DNA from: Shewanella sp. VB17
Lineage (GTDB): Bacteria > Pseudomonadota > Gammaproteobacteria > Enterobacterales > Shewanellaceae
Reading direction: 5' to 3'
NCBI RefSeq assembly: GCF_013248905.1
Contig: NZ_JABRVS010000001.1
Location: 3,472,001 to 3,536,000 of the forward strand
DNA: 64,000 bases
The notes below the pieces were generated by a model. It worked only from the letters and a program-made list of their open reading frames with translations. It was not told where the DNA came from and ran no database searches. Position numbers and translations under genes: made by a program. Shown here piece after piece: positions 51,755 through 60,841 of the stretch; position 1 is the first letter of the stretch, and each line of letters opens with the position of its first letter.

Positions 51755-52375
51755 TTAAAAAAACGCGCTTGTATCACCCGCCCCTTCACGGAGGATCTCA
51801 ATGTCACCATCAGACAGATCAATGACTGTCGTTTGCTTTTGTCCTAAATAACCACCATGAATAATCACATCAACTTGATGCTCTAAAATATCACGAATAT
51901 GTTCAGGATCGGATTCGGCAAACTCTTCATTAGGTAAAATCAAACTGGTCGACATCAAAGGCTCATCAAGGGCCCCAAGCAAAGCTAGCGCAATCACGTT
52001 ATCAGGCACCCTGATCCCTATTGTTTTTTTCTTTGGATTTTGCAATCGTTTCGGTACTTCTTTACTGGCCTTAAAGATAAAAGTAAAAGGACCCGGCGTA
52101 TTATGTTTAAGCACCCTATACGCTTGATTATCCACTTTGGCATAAGTAGACAGCTCGGACTGATCACGGCACATTAATGAAAAATTATGATCATTATCTA
52201 TCTGCCTGATCCGTGCAATACGACTCATCGCCTCTTTTTCACCCAGTAAACACCCTAAGGCATAGCCTGAGTCTGTAGGATAAACAATCACCCCTCCATT
52301 TTTAATCGCATTGACTGCTTGGCTGATTAAACGAGCCTGGGGATTCTCTTCATGAACATAAAAAAACTGACTCAT
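51755..52375 (-). CDS. yciO: Sua5/YciO-type RNA-binding protein
   Basis: A 206-aa YciO/Sua5 family protein (..YPTDSGYALGCLLGEKEA.., ..IGIRVPDNVIALALL.., C-terminal ..TTVIDLSDGDIEILREGAG). Sua5/TsaC enzymes make threonylcarbamoyl-AMP for tRNA; the YciO branch is a paralogue with an uncertain role. The ATG at 52375 (MSQFFYVHEENP) is the family start. It sits between scpA and rnm on minus. Confidence 0.9.
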   Translation of the reverse strand: MSQFFYVHEENPQARLISQAVNAIKNGGVIVYPTDSGYALGCLLGEKEAMSRIARIRQIDNDHNFSLMCRDQSELSTYAKVDNQAYRVLKHNTPGPFTFIFKASKEVPKRLQNPKKKTIGIRVPDNVIALALLGALDEPLMSTSLILPNEEFAESDPEHIRDILEHQVDVIIHGGYLGQKQTTVIDLSDGDIEILREGAGDTSAFF

Positions 52376-52445
52376 CTCAATTCCATCCATCACCCTCGGT
52401 CAAATTTTCCGACGGTAAGTTATTATTTAGTCTGAATTAAAGTGG

Positions 52446-53309
52446 CTAGACGTTGGCCACAGGCCAATTGTCTGTCTGCCATACCCAATTAACACCTGGA
52501 GGTTGATACATACTTTTCCCTAATTCAGTCCAGCTTCCAGGAAAGTGGAAATCACTGCCCAAGGATGCCGATAACTCATGTTGTAAGCTCAAGCTAATTA
52601 AGAAGTTTCTCGCCTCTACTGTTTGCTGACTGAGCACCACTTCCATCGCATCACCACCGGCTTCTTTAAACTCACGCACTAAGCGCTTAACCCATTTTGT
52701 CGATAATTTATACCCACTTGGGTGAGCCAATACTGCTAGCCCGCCCGCTTGATGGATCACCTCAATAACCGTGGCAAGTTCAGACCAATTATTAGGCACA
52801 TATCCAGTCTTCCCCTGTGCTAAATATTTTTTAAACACATTCGCCATGCTAGTCGCATAACCTTTATCGGCCAACCAACGAGCATAATGACCTCGACTCA
52901 ATGCTGCATCACCTGCCATCGATTTAGCGCCTTGATAGGCTCCTTCTATCCCAGCTTTAGCAAGACGAACACCGATCTCCTTGGCTCGACGCTCTCGCAA
53001 ATCACGTTGATGAATCAAAAAATCATCAAAAGTAGTATCATTAAGATCAATGTTTAAGGCCACAATATGAATATCATGGTTATGCCAACGACTTGATATT
53101 TCAACACCATTAATCAACACGAGTGGAGTTTCATGGCCATTATTATGGGCATGAGCCTCAGCTAAACCTGCCGTGGTATCATGGTCGGTGATCGCAAACA
53201 TTTGCACGCCATGGCTAATGGCTCTTTCTATCAGCTCTGAGGGAGTCAATAAGCCGTCAGAGGCTGTTGTGTGGCTGTGTAGATCGGCCAATATTATTTC
53301 ATCTGTCAT
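52446..53309 (-). CDS. rnm: PHP-domain 5'-3' exoribonuclease RNase AM (YciV)
   Basis: A 287-aa PHP-fold phosphoesterase. Metal-site residues are seen in ADLHSHTTASDG (residues 8-19), ..ITDHDT.., ..LAHPSGY.. and the final ..GSDFHFPG. In Escherichia YciV/RnmA matures 5' ends of 5S, 16S and 23S rRNA and is encoded next to the trp operon, divergently, as here. The gene ends seven bases before the neighbour gap and starts 238 bases before trpL. Confidence 0.92.
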   Translation of the reverse strand: MTDEIILADLHSHTTASDGLLTPSELIERAISHGVQMFAITDHDTTAGLAEAHAHNNGHETPLVLINGVEISSRWHNHDIHIVALNIDLNDTTFDDFLIHQRDLRERRAKEIGVRLAKAGIEGAYQGAKSMAGDAALSRGHYARWLADKGYATSMANVFKKYLAQGKTGYVPNNWSELATVIEVIHQAGGLAVLAHPSGYKLSTKWVKRLVREFKEAGGDAMEVVLSQQTVEARNFLISLSLQHELSASLGSDFHFPGSWTELGKSMYQPPGVNWVWQTDNWPVANV

Positions 53310-53457
53310 CTGTCCATTCTACTTGAGTTTATGCCCAAAAGGGGAATTAACATTAACAGAGGGTTAATTTTATCATGCCACCCGCTTCATTTTTATGACA
53401 TGTCTAAGGTACCAACGTAAAAATAGGGCAAATATAGCAAATAATAAAAAGATTCAA

Positions 53458-53487
53458 TTGACATCATTGACTCGCAAATGTTTTCAT
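53458..53487 (+). promoter_or_regulatory. Candidate trp promoter
   Basis: TTGACA at 53458-53463 has a weak -10 candidate TTTCAT at 53482-53487 after 18 bases. It lies 60-90 bases before the trpL start, as expected. A second -35-like TTGACT overlaps it. No TrpR palindrome (CTAG-TTAA-CTAG type) was recognised, so control may rest mainly on attenuation. Confidence 0.35.
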
Positions 53488-53547
53488 AGGGTATCGGAGA
53501 CAAAACAGGCTCCACTTTTTATTACATGTTTTTTAAATAAGGTTCTC

Positions 53548-53604
53548 ATGAACGTATTTTCTCAAGCACAAAACATTCATTGGTGGTGGCACTTCCCAAC
53601 TTAG
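53548..53604 (+). CDS. trpL: trp operon leader peptide
   Basis: An 18-aa peptide, MNVFSQAQNIHWWWHFPT, with three consecutive Trp codons (TGG x3), preceded by AAGG-like sequence. It lies just before an attenuator hairpin and trpE. When charged tRNA-Trp is short, ribosomes stall at the Trp codons and permit an antiterminator. GCGGG just after the stop can pair with CCCGC of the terminator stem. Too short for ordinary gene finders. Confidence 0.92.
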   Translation: MNVFSQAQNIHWWWHFPT

Positions 53605-53652
53605 CGGGTAGTGTGGAACTCTGTGCTCATGTAAAAGAGACAAGATTCAACA

Positions 53653-53684
53653 AAAAGCCCGCATAGTTTGCGGGCTTTTTTGTA
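53653..53684 (+). terminator. trp attenuator terminator
   Basis: AAAAAGCCCGCA-TAGTT-TGCGGGCTTTTTT forms an eight-pair GC-rich stem with a T run. It lies 49 bases after trpL and 81 bases before trpE. It is the termination arm of the attenuator. Confidence 0.92.
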
Positions 53685-53764
53685 CTTGATATTTAATACC
53701 AAAAAATCAATAAAGCTCTAACACTCTATTGCGATAAAAGACAATAAGATAAGCGAGACATTAG

Positions 53765-55324
53765 ATGAAACTAGCTCACGTGATGACGAATAAGGAGAAG
53801 ATCACCTACCATGCTGATCCTCTCCACTTATACCAGCAACTCACTCAAAATGCGTCACATACCCTGCTACTCGAATCGGCTGAGATTGATAGCAAGGACC
53901 ACCTAAAAAGTCTAGTGATGACCCACGCGGCCATGATGATACGCTGTGATGGCTATCGACTCACCTTTACAGCATTAACCGATAATGGCGAACAACTGCT
54001 AACGCCAATACAAAATTACTTCGTTGATGCTCACAGCGAACGCAGGGAACAAACACTCACGCTGACATTAGTCAAACAAGATGGCATGCTAGATGAAGAT
54101 GCTAGACTGAAATCGGTTTCCCCTCTTGATGGTCTTCGCGCTTTAGTTAACGAAATCGGTTACGGGGAGACACCGGTATTTGAAGATCTCTTTTTAGGTG
54201 GCGTACTCGCCTATGACTTAATTGATACCGTCGAGCCACTGCCCACCGTTCCTCAAACTGAAAACACGTGCCCTGATTACCTGTTTTATCTCGCCGAAAC
54301 ATTAATTTTGATCGATCATCAACAGCAACAAGCCGACATTGTTTCTCACCTCTTTTACACTGATAAGTTACCAGCGTCCTCAACTCAGCAAATCCAATTA
54401 TCACAACGGGTAAAAAGCCTACAGGCTCAAGCTGAACACATTTCAGCTATCGCTCCCCTCGTGCCTGTTGCAGCTGATATTGACGTCAACATCAGTGATG
54501 ATGCATTTAAACAAACGGTATTGGATTTACAATCACATATTGTGGCGGGTGACATTTTTCAAGTGGTGCCATCACGTAGCTTTAGCCTCCCTTGCCCTAA
54601 CACAATAGGTGCATATCGTGCCTTGCGCTTAACCAACCCTAGCCCTTATATGTTCTACTTCAGAGGTGAAGACTTTACTCTATTTGGTGCTTCACCTGAA
54701 AGTGCATTAAAATATGAAGCACACACTAATCAAGTAGAAATTTACCCCATTGCAGGCACACGACAACGCGGAAAAAATACCGATGGAGAGATTGATTTTG
54801 ATCTCGATAGCCGTATTGAACTTGAACTTAGATTGGATAAAAAAGAACTGTCAGAGCACTTGATGTTGGTTGATTTAGCCCGTAATGATGTGGCTCGGAT
54901 CAGCCAAAGTGGCACTCGAAAAGTCGCTGAATTATTAAAAGTCGACCGCTATTCTCATGTCATGCACTTAGTCAGTCGAGTCACAGGGCAGCTAAGAAAC
55001 GATCTTGATGCGCTCCATGCCTACCAAGCTTGCATGAACATGGGCACATTAACCGGCGCCCCTAAGGTCAGTGCAGCACAATTAATCCGAGGGGCTGAAC
55101 AGAGCCGTCGTGGCAGTTACGGCGGTGCTGTTGGCTATCTCAACGGGCTAGGTGATATGGATACCTGTATTGTTATCCGCTCTGCGTTTGTTAAAAATGA
55201 TATCGCCTATATTCAAGCGGGAGCCGGTGTAGTCTTTGATTCCGACCCACAAGCTGAAGCCGATGAGACTCGGCAAAAAGCGCAAGCCGTTATTTCTGCC
55301 ATCAAAATGGGAGGTGGCCTATGA
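53765..55324 (+). CDS. trpE: Anthranilate synthase component I
   Basis: A 519-aa TrpE, full length. The feedback-inhibition motif LLESAEI lies near residue 37-43. The chorismate-binding C-terminal domain contains ..IVAGDIFQVVPSRSF.., ..YPIAGTRQRG.., ..ELRLDKKELSEHLMLVDLARND.. and ..GTLTGAPKVSA... It makes anthranilate from chorismate with TrpG. Stop overlaps the trpG start by four bases, giving coupled translation. Confidence 0.97.
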   Translation: MKLAHVMTNKEKITYHADPLHLYQQLTQNASHTLLLESAEIDSKDHLKSLVMTHAAMMIRCDGYRLTFTALTDNGEQLLTPIQNYFVDAHSERREQTLTLTLVKQDGMLDEDARLKSVSPLDGLRALVNEIGYGETPVFEDLFLGGVLAYDLIDTVEPLPTVPQTENTCPDYLFYLAETLILIDHQQQQADIVSHLFYTDKLPASSTQQIQLSQRVKSLQAQAEHISAIAPLVPVAADIDVNISDDAFKQTVLDLQSHIVAGDIFQVVPSRSFSLPCPNTIGAYRALRLTNPSPYMFYFRGEDFTLFGASPESALKYEAHTNQVEIYPIAGTRQRGKNTDGEIDFDLDSRIELELRLDKKELSEHLMLVDLARNDVARISQSGTRKVAELLKVDRYSHVMHLVSRVTGQLRNDLDALHAYQACMNMGTLTGAPKVSAAQLIRGAEQSRRGSYGGAVGYLNGLGDMDTCIVIRSAFVKNDIAYIQAGAGVVFDSDPQAEADETRQKAQAVISAIKMGGGL

Positions 55325-55923
55325 AGTTATATCTATTGGACAATTTCGATTCATTCACCTATAACTTGGTCGATCAATTCAGAAGCTTAGGTTATGATGT
55401 CGTGATCTACCGGAACGATATCGATGCCACATTTATCGCCAATAAATTACTTAATGAAACCGATAAAGCGGCCCTAGTACTCTCACCAGGACCCGGTGCT
55501 CCCCATGAAGCAGGCTGCCTCATGGAGCTGATTAGCCTTGTGGCAGGTAAAGTGCCGATGCTAGGCATTTGCCTCGGTCATCAGGCTATGATTGAGCATT
55601 ATGGCGGCAAAGTTGAACGAGCCCCCCAAGTGGTTCACGGCAAAGCCAGTCTCACTTATCACCAAGAAAATGGCATATTTAACCATCTTGTTTCACCTTT
55701 ACCTGTTGCTCGCTACCACAGTTTAGTGGCGACTGAGATCCCAGAGTGCTTAGCCGTCATCGCCACGACAGAATCGATGCCGATGGCGATATCTCACAAA
55801 ACACACAAGTCAATCGGCTTTCAGTTTCATCCGGAATCCATTCTCACTACATTAGGCAGCCAACTGCTGATTCAGACGTTAAACGAATTAACAGGCATAG
55901 AGCGTCATCAAGGGGGTCATTAA
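55321..55923 (+). CDS. trpG: Anthranilate synthase component II (glutamine amidotransferase)
   Basis: A 200-aa class I glutamine amidotransferase. Motifs: ..LLDNFDSFTYNL.., the nucleophile in GICLGHQ, and ..HPESI.. near the C-terminus. It is separate from TrpD here, unlike the Escherichia TrpGD fusion. The start overlaps trpE by four bases, and the stop overlaps the trpD start (TAATG). Confidence 0.96.
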   Translation: MKLYLLDNFDSFTYNLVDQFRSLGYDVVIYRNDIDATFIANKLLNETDKAALVLSPGPGAPHEAGCLMELISLVAGKVPMLGICLGHQAMIEHYGGKVERAPQVVHGKASLTYHQENGIFNHLVSPLPVARYHSLVATEIPECLAVIATTESMPMAISHKTHKSIGFQFHPESILTTLGSQLLIQTLNELTGIERHQGGH

Positions 55924-56981
55924 TGAGCCAATCGATGCAAGAAAATAGAGAGCTGCAACCGTTATTGGATAAACTCTATTCAGGACAATCAGCCACACGA
56001 ATTGAAGCTAAACAATTGGTCAGTAGTATCATCACTGGTGAAATGAGTGAAGTGGCTATGGCAGGTATGCTGATTGCTATGAAGATGCGCGGTGAAACCA
56101 TTGATGAAATCTCCGGTGCTGCCGATGCCCTTCGCCTCGCGGCTAAACCGTTTCCTTCGGTCAATAATAAGACGCGTAAACACGGTATCACTGACATTGT
56201 CGGGACGGGGGGGGACGGGCATAACACCATCAATATCTCCACGACCGCCGCTTTTATTGCAGCCGCATCTGGCGCTAACGTGGCAAAGCATGGCAACCGC
56301 AGTGTCTCAAGCAAATCAGGATCATCTGATCTGTTGGCACAATTAGGTATCGACTTAACCATGGCACCAGAAATGGCACGTGATTGCTTAGATAAATTCG
56401 GCCTCTGCTTTCTATTTGCTCCTCATTATCATGGTGGAGTACGCCACGCTGTTCCCGTGCGACAAGCATTGAAAACGCGCACCTTATTTAATGTGCTTGG
56501 GCCACTCATCAATCCATCACACCCAGACACCATCTTGTTAGGTGTATACAGTGCAGCGCTAGTGCAACCCATCGCCGAAGTCTTAAAAGCCTTAGGTATG
56601 AAGCGAGCCATGGTGGTCCATGGTAGTGGTCTTGATGAAGTGGCAATACACGGTGACACCTTAGTGTGTGAACTCAACAACAATGAAATCACGCAATACA
56701 CCTTAACCCCTGAGACATTAGGCGTCGTACGAGATCAATTAACAGCTTTAGAGGGGGGGACACCTGAAGAAAATGCCGCATTCACGCGTGCTATTTTGCA
56801 AGGAAAGGGTCAATCAGCTCATCAACACGCGGTGGCCGTTAATGCCGGGTGCGCCCTGTACATAGCAGGCGTCTGTGATAGCCCAAAATCAGGCACTGTG
56901 TTGGCACTAGACACTATCACCAACGGTAAAGCATACTCACTACTTGAGCAGCTCGCTAACGCCAGCACTGCTGCCAAATAA
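55923..56981 (+). CDS. trpD: Anthranilate phosphoribosyltransferase
   Basis: A 352-aa TrpD. Glycine-rich PRPP-binding motif ..IVGTGGDGHNTINIST.. and ..HGNRSVSSKSGSSD.. are intact. The ATG at 55923 overlaps the trpG stop; a reading that starts at 55746 inside trpG is not supported. Runs of G (GGGGGGG near 56207 and 56752) were checked and the frame stays open. Confidence 0.96.
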   Translation: MSQSMQENRELQPLLDKLYSGQSATRIEAKQLVSSIITGEMSEVAMAGMLIAMKMRGETIDEISGAADALRLAAKPFPSVNNKTRKHGITDIVGTGGDGHNTINISTTAAFIAAASGANVAKHGNRSVSSKSGSSDLLAQLGIDLTMAPEMARDCLDKFGLCFLFAPHYHGGVRHAVPVRQALKTRTLFNVLGPLINPSHPDTILLGVYSAALVQPIAEVLKALGMKRAMVVHGSGLDEVAIHGDTLVCELNNNEITQYTLTPETLGVVRDQLTALEGGTPEENAAFTRAILQGKGQSAHQHAVAVNAGCALYIAGVCDSPKSGTVLALDTITNGKAYSLLEQLANASTAAK

Positions 56982-56991
56982 TATCTCAGGA

Positions 56992-58428
56992 ATGACAGTG
57001 AAGCATACATCTACAGAAAAAATTAGCAATGTGTTAACCAAAATTGTCGACACCAAAGCAGCGCATATTGCCGCCCTTAAAATACGCTTCCCAGAGGAGA
57101 GTTTGGCACCACAGATTTCAGACAGAAGCTTATTTAATGCGTTAAAAGCCCCCAATGCAGGTTTTATTTTCGAATGTAAAAAAGCCAGCCCGTCTAAAGG
57201 GCTTATACGTGAAAAATTTGATGTCGAAGCCATTGCCGATGTCTACAACCATTACGCCGCTGGTATTTCCGTGCTTACCGATGAGCAATTTTTCCAAGGT
57301 CATATGGATTACATTCCTCTAGTACGTGCACGAGTCAAACAGCCCATATTATGTAAAGATTTTTTTGTCGACACCTATCAAGTAAAATTGGCAGCTCATC
57401 AAGGTGCTGACGCGATTTTGTTAATGTTGTCGGTGCTCGACGATGAACAATACCGAGCGCTTGCCTTAGAAGCTGAAAAATACCACTTAGACATGCTCAC
57501 TGAAGTGAGTAACGAAGCTGAACTCCAACGCGCCATTGACTTAAATGCCACGATTATTGGGATCAATAACCGTAATCTACGTGATTTATCAACAGATTTA
57601 ACCACCACAGAGGCATTAGCGCCTCGTATTCCAGCCGATCGGGTGGTGATCAGTGAATCAGGGATATACAATCAAGCCCAAGTTCGTCGCTTAAGCCCAT
57701 TAGTCGATGGCTTTCTTGTGGGCAGTTCTTTAATGGCGGAAGCCGATTTAGATCTTGCCTGTCGAACCTTGACCTTAGGCCATAACAAGGTGTGTGGTAT
57801 GACGCGCAGTGAAGATATTGCCGCCGCTGCAAATGCGGGCGCCATCTACGCAGGACTTATTTTCTACCCTAAATCACCACGTTCCGTCACGACAGAACAA
57901 GCAATCACACTGGTCGAACAACATAGAAAAACGGGCCCAAATATTAAATTCGTTGGCGTGTTTGTCAACGAAGCGCCTGAGGTTATTGCCAAGATAGCAA
58001 AAACACTCGATCTGTTCGCTGTTCAACTTCATGGCAGTGAATCAGAACATGACATAGAGCAAGTACGCAGCGCATTAAGCGCACTGTCTAGTCACGTGTT
58101 AATCTGGAAAGCCGTTGCAGTCAACGCGGATAAAGAGCAAGAAGAGGTAAACGTACCTACCAATGTCGACCGCATTATTTTTGATAGTAAAAGCACCCAA
58201 TCTGGTTCACTTCAATTTGGTGGAACTGGCCTGACTTTCAATTGGCAACAAACATTACCAAACAAACCTGAGTCTCTATTAGCAGGTGGCTTAACGGCAG
58301 AATTAGCAGCAGCTGCAAGCTCTCAGGGATTTTACGGCTTGGATTTTAACTCAGGCTTAGAAAGCGCTCCAGGGCTTAAAGACAGTGCCAAAATAAAGGC
58401 CACCTTCGCCGCGCTTAGGCAGTATTAA
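56992..58428 (+). CDS. trpC: Bifunctional indole-3-glycerol-phosphate synthase / PRA isomerase
   Basis: A 478-aa fusion, as in Escherichia: N-terminal TrpC domain (..GFIFECKKASPSKGLIR.., ..LCKDFFVDTYQV.., ..INNRNLRDL..) and C-terminal TrpF domain from about residue 256 (..KVCGMTRSEDIAAAANAGA.., ..VQLHGSESEHD.., ..GLDFNSGLESAPGLKD). It catalyses steps 3 and 4 of the pathway. The ATG at 56992 has only a close AGGA; a TTG at 56944 inside trpD is less likely. Confidence 0.95.
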   Translation: MTVKHTSTEKISNVLTKIVDTKAAHIAALKIRFPEESLAPQISDRSLFNALKAPNAGFIFECKKASPSKGLIREKFDVEAIADVYNHYAAGISVLTDEQFFQGHMDYIPLVRARVKQPILCKDFFVDTYQVKLAAHQGADAILLMLSVLDDEQYRALALEAEKYHLDMLTEVSNEAELQRAIDLNATIIGINNRNLRDLSTDLTTTEALAPRIPADRVVISESGIYNQAQVRRLSPLVDGFLVGSSLMAEADLDLACRTLTLGHNKVCGMTRSEDIAAAANAGAIYAGLIFYPKSPRSVTTEQAITLVEQHRKTGPNIKFVGVFVNEAPEVIAKIAKTLDLFAVQLHGSESEHDIEQVRSALSALSSHVLIWKAVAVNADKEQEEVNVPTNVDRIIFDSKSTQSGSLQFGGTGLTFNWQQTLPNKPESLLAGGLTAELAAAASSQGFYGLDFNSGLESAPGLKDSAKIKATFAALRQY

Positions 58429-58533
58429 CACAACAAAATTTTTGATTTAAAACTTATGCCGGCAACGGCTCCTACATAACGCCATACATTGATAGCATTC
58501 ACATGCTGAAACTGTGTGTTAGAGGACATGGAT

Positions 58534-59748
58534 ATGACCAAGCTTGACCCTTATTTCGGTGAATATGGTGGCATGTATGTGCCACAGATTTTAATGCCGG
58601 CACTGAAACAATTAGAAACTGCTTTCCTTGAAGCACAAGCAAGCGACACATTTAAAGCTGAGTTTAGTGATCTACTCAACAACTATGCAGGCCGCCCTAC
58701 TGCCTTAACACTGACGCGTAATTTAAGCCCCAACCCATTGGTTAAAATTTACCTTAAGCGTGAAGACCTACTTCATGGCGGCGCACACAAAACTAACCAA
58801 GTATTAGGCCAAGCATTACTTGCTAAACGTATGGGTAAAAAAGAAATTATTGCCGAAACGGGTGCAGGTCAACACGGCGTTGCGACCGCCCTTGCATGTG
58901 CACTGCTCAATCTTAAGTGTAAGGTATACATGGGGGCTAAGGATATCGAACGTCAATCGCCCAACGTCTTTAGAATGAAACTGATGGGCGCTGAAGTTAT
59001 CCCGGTCACATCGGGTTCTGGTACGCTAAAAGATGCGTGTAATGAAGCGATGCGAGATTGGTCTGGTAGCTATGACAAGGCGCATTACCTGCTTGGCACT
59101 GCAGCAGGTCCGCACCCTTTCCCGACTATCGTTCGTGAATTCCAACGCATGATTGGCGCTGAAACTAAGCAACAAATTCTAGCACGCGAAGGCAAATTAC
59201 CTGATGCTGTGATTGCCTGTGTTGGCGGGGGATCTAATGCTATCGGTATGTTCGCCGATTTTATTGAAGAAGAGTCCGTTAAGCTGATAGGTGTTGAACC
59301 CGCAGGATTGGGCATAGACACTCCCATGCATGGTGCGCCACTGAAACATGGTAAAACCGGCATTTTTTTTGGGATGAAAGCGCCATTGATGCAAGACCAA
59401 GAAGGACAAATTGAAGAGTCATATTCTATTTCAGCGGGTCTTGATTTCCCTTCAGTCGGTCCCCAACATGCCCATTTAGCCGCAACAGGCCGTGCCACCT
59501 ATGAGTCAGCAACCGACGATGAAGCCTTAGCTGCCTTTGAGCTACTCGCGAAATGTGAAGGTATTATTCCGGCCTTGGAATCTGCTCATGCCATCGCCTA
59601 TGCCGTTAAGCTGGCAAAAGAAGCCACCAAGGAAACCCTATTAGTGGTTAATTTGTCAGGCCGTGGCGATAAAGATATTTTTACCGTAGCGGATATTCTT
59701 GCAGCAAAATCGGTACAAAAAACAACACAGGAGAGTGGCAATGAGTAA
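58534..59748 (+). CDS. trpB: Tryptophan synthase beta subunit
   Basis: A 404-aa PLP enzyme. The Schiff-base lysine lies in ..LLHGGAHKTNQVLGQA.. and the phosphate-binding loop in ..CVGGGSNAIGMF... The ATG at 58534 (MTKLDPYFGEYGGMYVPQ) matches the family start and has AGAGG at the right distance; the GTG at 58516 and ATG at 58528 are poorer. It overlaps trpA by eight bases. Confidence 0.97.
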   Translation: MTKLDPYFGEYGGMYVPQILMPALKQLETAFLEAQASDTFKAEFSDLLNNYAGRPTALTLTRNLSPNPLVKIYLKREDLLHGGAHKTNQVLGQALLAKRMGKKEIIAETGAGQHGVATALACALLNLKCKVYMGAKDIERQSPNVFRMKLMGAEVIPVTSGSGTLKDACNEAMRDWSGSYDKAHYLLGTAAGPHPFPTIVREFQRMIGAETKQQILAREGKLPDAVIACVGGGSNAIGMFADFIEEESVKLIGVEPAGLGIDTPMHGAPLKHGKTGIFFGMKAPLMQDQEGQIEESYSISAGLDFPSVGPQHAHLAATGRATYESATDDEALAAFELLAKCEGIIPALESAHAIAYAVKLAKEATKETLLVVNLSGRGDKDIFTVADILAAKSVQKTTQESGNE

Positions 59749-60544
59749 GCGTTACCAGGCAACTTTTGCCGCATTAAAAAATAAAAATCAAGGCGCATTT
59801 GTCCCCTTTGTCACCTTAGGCGATCCAAGCCCAGCACTTTCATTAAACATTATCGATTGTTTAATCGACAATGGCGCAGATGCTCTGGAACTCGGATTTC
59901 CCTTTTCCGATCCACTCGCCGATGGCCCGGTGATCCAAGGAGCAAACCTGCGTTCACTCGCAGCGGGTACCACACCTACTCAATGTTTTGAAATGCTAAC
60001 AAGTATTCGCGCTAAGTACCCTGATTTGCCTATCGGATTACTGCTTTATGCGAACTTGGTCTACGCCAATGGCATCGATACCTTTTACGCTAAGGCTCAA
60101 GCTGCTGGTGTCGATTCTGTATTGATCGCCGATGTTCCTGTTGAGGAGTCAGCCCCTTTTATCAAATCAGCCAAAGCACATGGTATTGCCCCTATCTTTA
60201 TTGCGCCACCCAATGCCGACGATGATACGCTCAAACTGGTCAGTGACAAAGGTGAAGGTTACACTTACCTCTTATCACGTGCTGGTGTGACTGGCACAGA
60301 GTCCAAAGCAGGTATGCCTATTAATGACATTTTATCTAGCCTAAACCAGTTTAACGCAGCTCCTCCGCTACTTGGTTTTGGTATTGCCGAACCTGCTCAG
60401 GTTAAAGAAGCGATTGATGCAGGCGCTGCAGGGGTCATTTCTGGATCGGCCGTTGTCAAAATTATCGAAGCAAATAAAGATAATGAAACAGAACTATTGA
60501 CTAAGCTGGGTGAGTTTACTCGTAAGATGAAAGCTGCGACCTAA
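59741..60544 (+). CDS. trpA: Tryptophan synthase alpha subunit
   Basis: A 267-aa TIM-barrel enzyme: ..ALELGFPFSDPLADGPVIQ.. holds catalytic Glu and Asp residues, and ..YTYLLSRAGVTG.. and ..GFGIAEPAQV.. bind phosphate. The start ATG at 59741 lies within the trpB end (ATGAGTAA) behind GGAG. It ends the operon and is followed by a strong terminator. Confidence 0.97.
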   Translation: MSKRYQATFAALKNKNQGAFVPFVTLGDPSPALSLNIIDCLIDNGADALELGFPFSDPLADGPVIQGANLRSLAAGTTPTQCFEMLTSIRAKYPDLPIGLLLYANLVYANGIDTFYAKAQAAGVDSVLIADVPVEESAPFIKSAKAHGIAPIFIAPPNADDDTLKLVSDKGEGYTYLLSRAGVTGTESKAGMPINDILSSLNQFNAAPPLLGFGIAEPAQVKEAIDAGAAGVISGSAVVKIIEANKDNETELLTKLGEFTRKMKAAT

Positions 60545-60559
60545 TGTTTAACCAAAAAA

Positions 60560-60587
60560 ATAGCGCCTAAATGGCGCTATTTTTTTA
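60560..60587 (+). terminator. trp operon terminator
   Basis: ATAGCGCC-TAAAT-GGCGCTAT followed by TTTTTTATT, with an A tract on the left. It lies 15 bases past the trpA stop. Confidence 0.92.
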
Positions 60588-60614
60588 TTAGTGCCATCGC
60601 CAATTATTAACTTA

Positions 60615-60837
60615 ACCTGAACTAGGGATAACGAGTGTCAGATACGTTTGACTTTTTAATTTAAATCAACAGGTTAAATTCCACCTGATTATTATTAACC
60701 CACTTACTTAATGCCGACATTTTTGTCGATATCAAGACGGGATTTCGTACGTAATAGCTGGCTATGACTAGAAAGCACAACAAAGATAGGGGCCAAAATA
60801 GCGATATTAAGCGGCACAGCTTAACCCGAGCTCAGGT
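60615..60837. mobile_element. 223-bp MITE with IS982-type ends
   Basis: Left end ACCTGAACTAGGGATAA and right end (reverse complement ACCTGAGCTCGGGTTAA) are terminal inverted repeats, 14 of 17 matching. The left end differs at one base from the left end of the IS982 copy at 45124. A seven-base target duplication TAACTTA occurs at 60608-60614 and 60838-60844. No ORF lies inside, so it is a non-autonomous element probably moved by an IS982 transposase. The right duplication contains the stop codon of the HD-GYP gene (60842-60844). Confidence 0.8.
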
Positions 60838-60841
60838 TAAC

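Noticed and set aside
55746..55922. N-terminal extension of TrpD into trpG
   Set aside because: The extension is trpG read in another frame; ATG at 55923 overlapping the trpG stop is the normal start.
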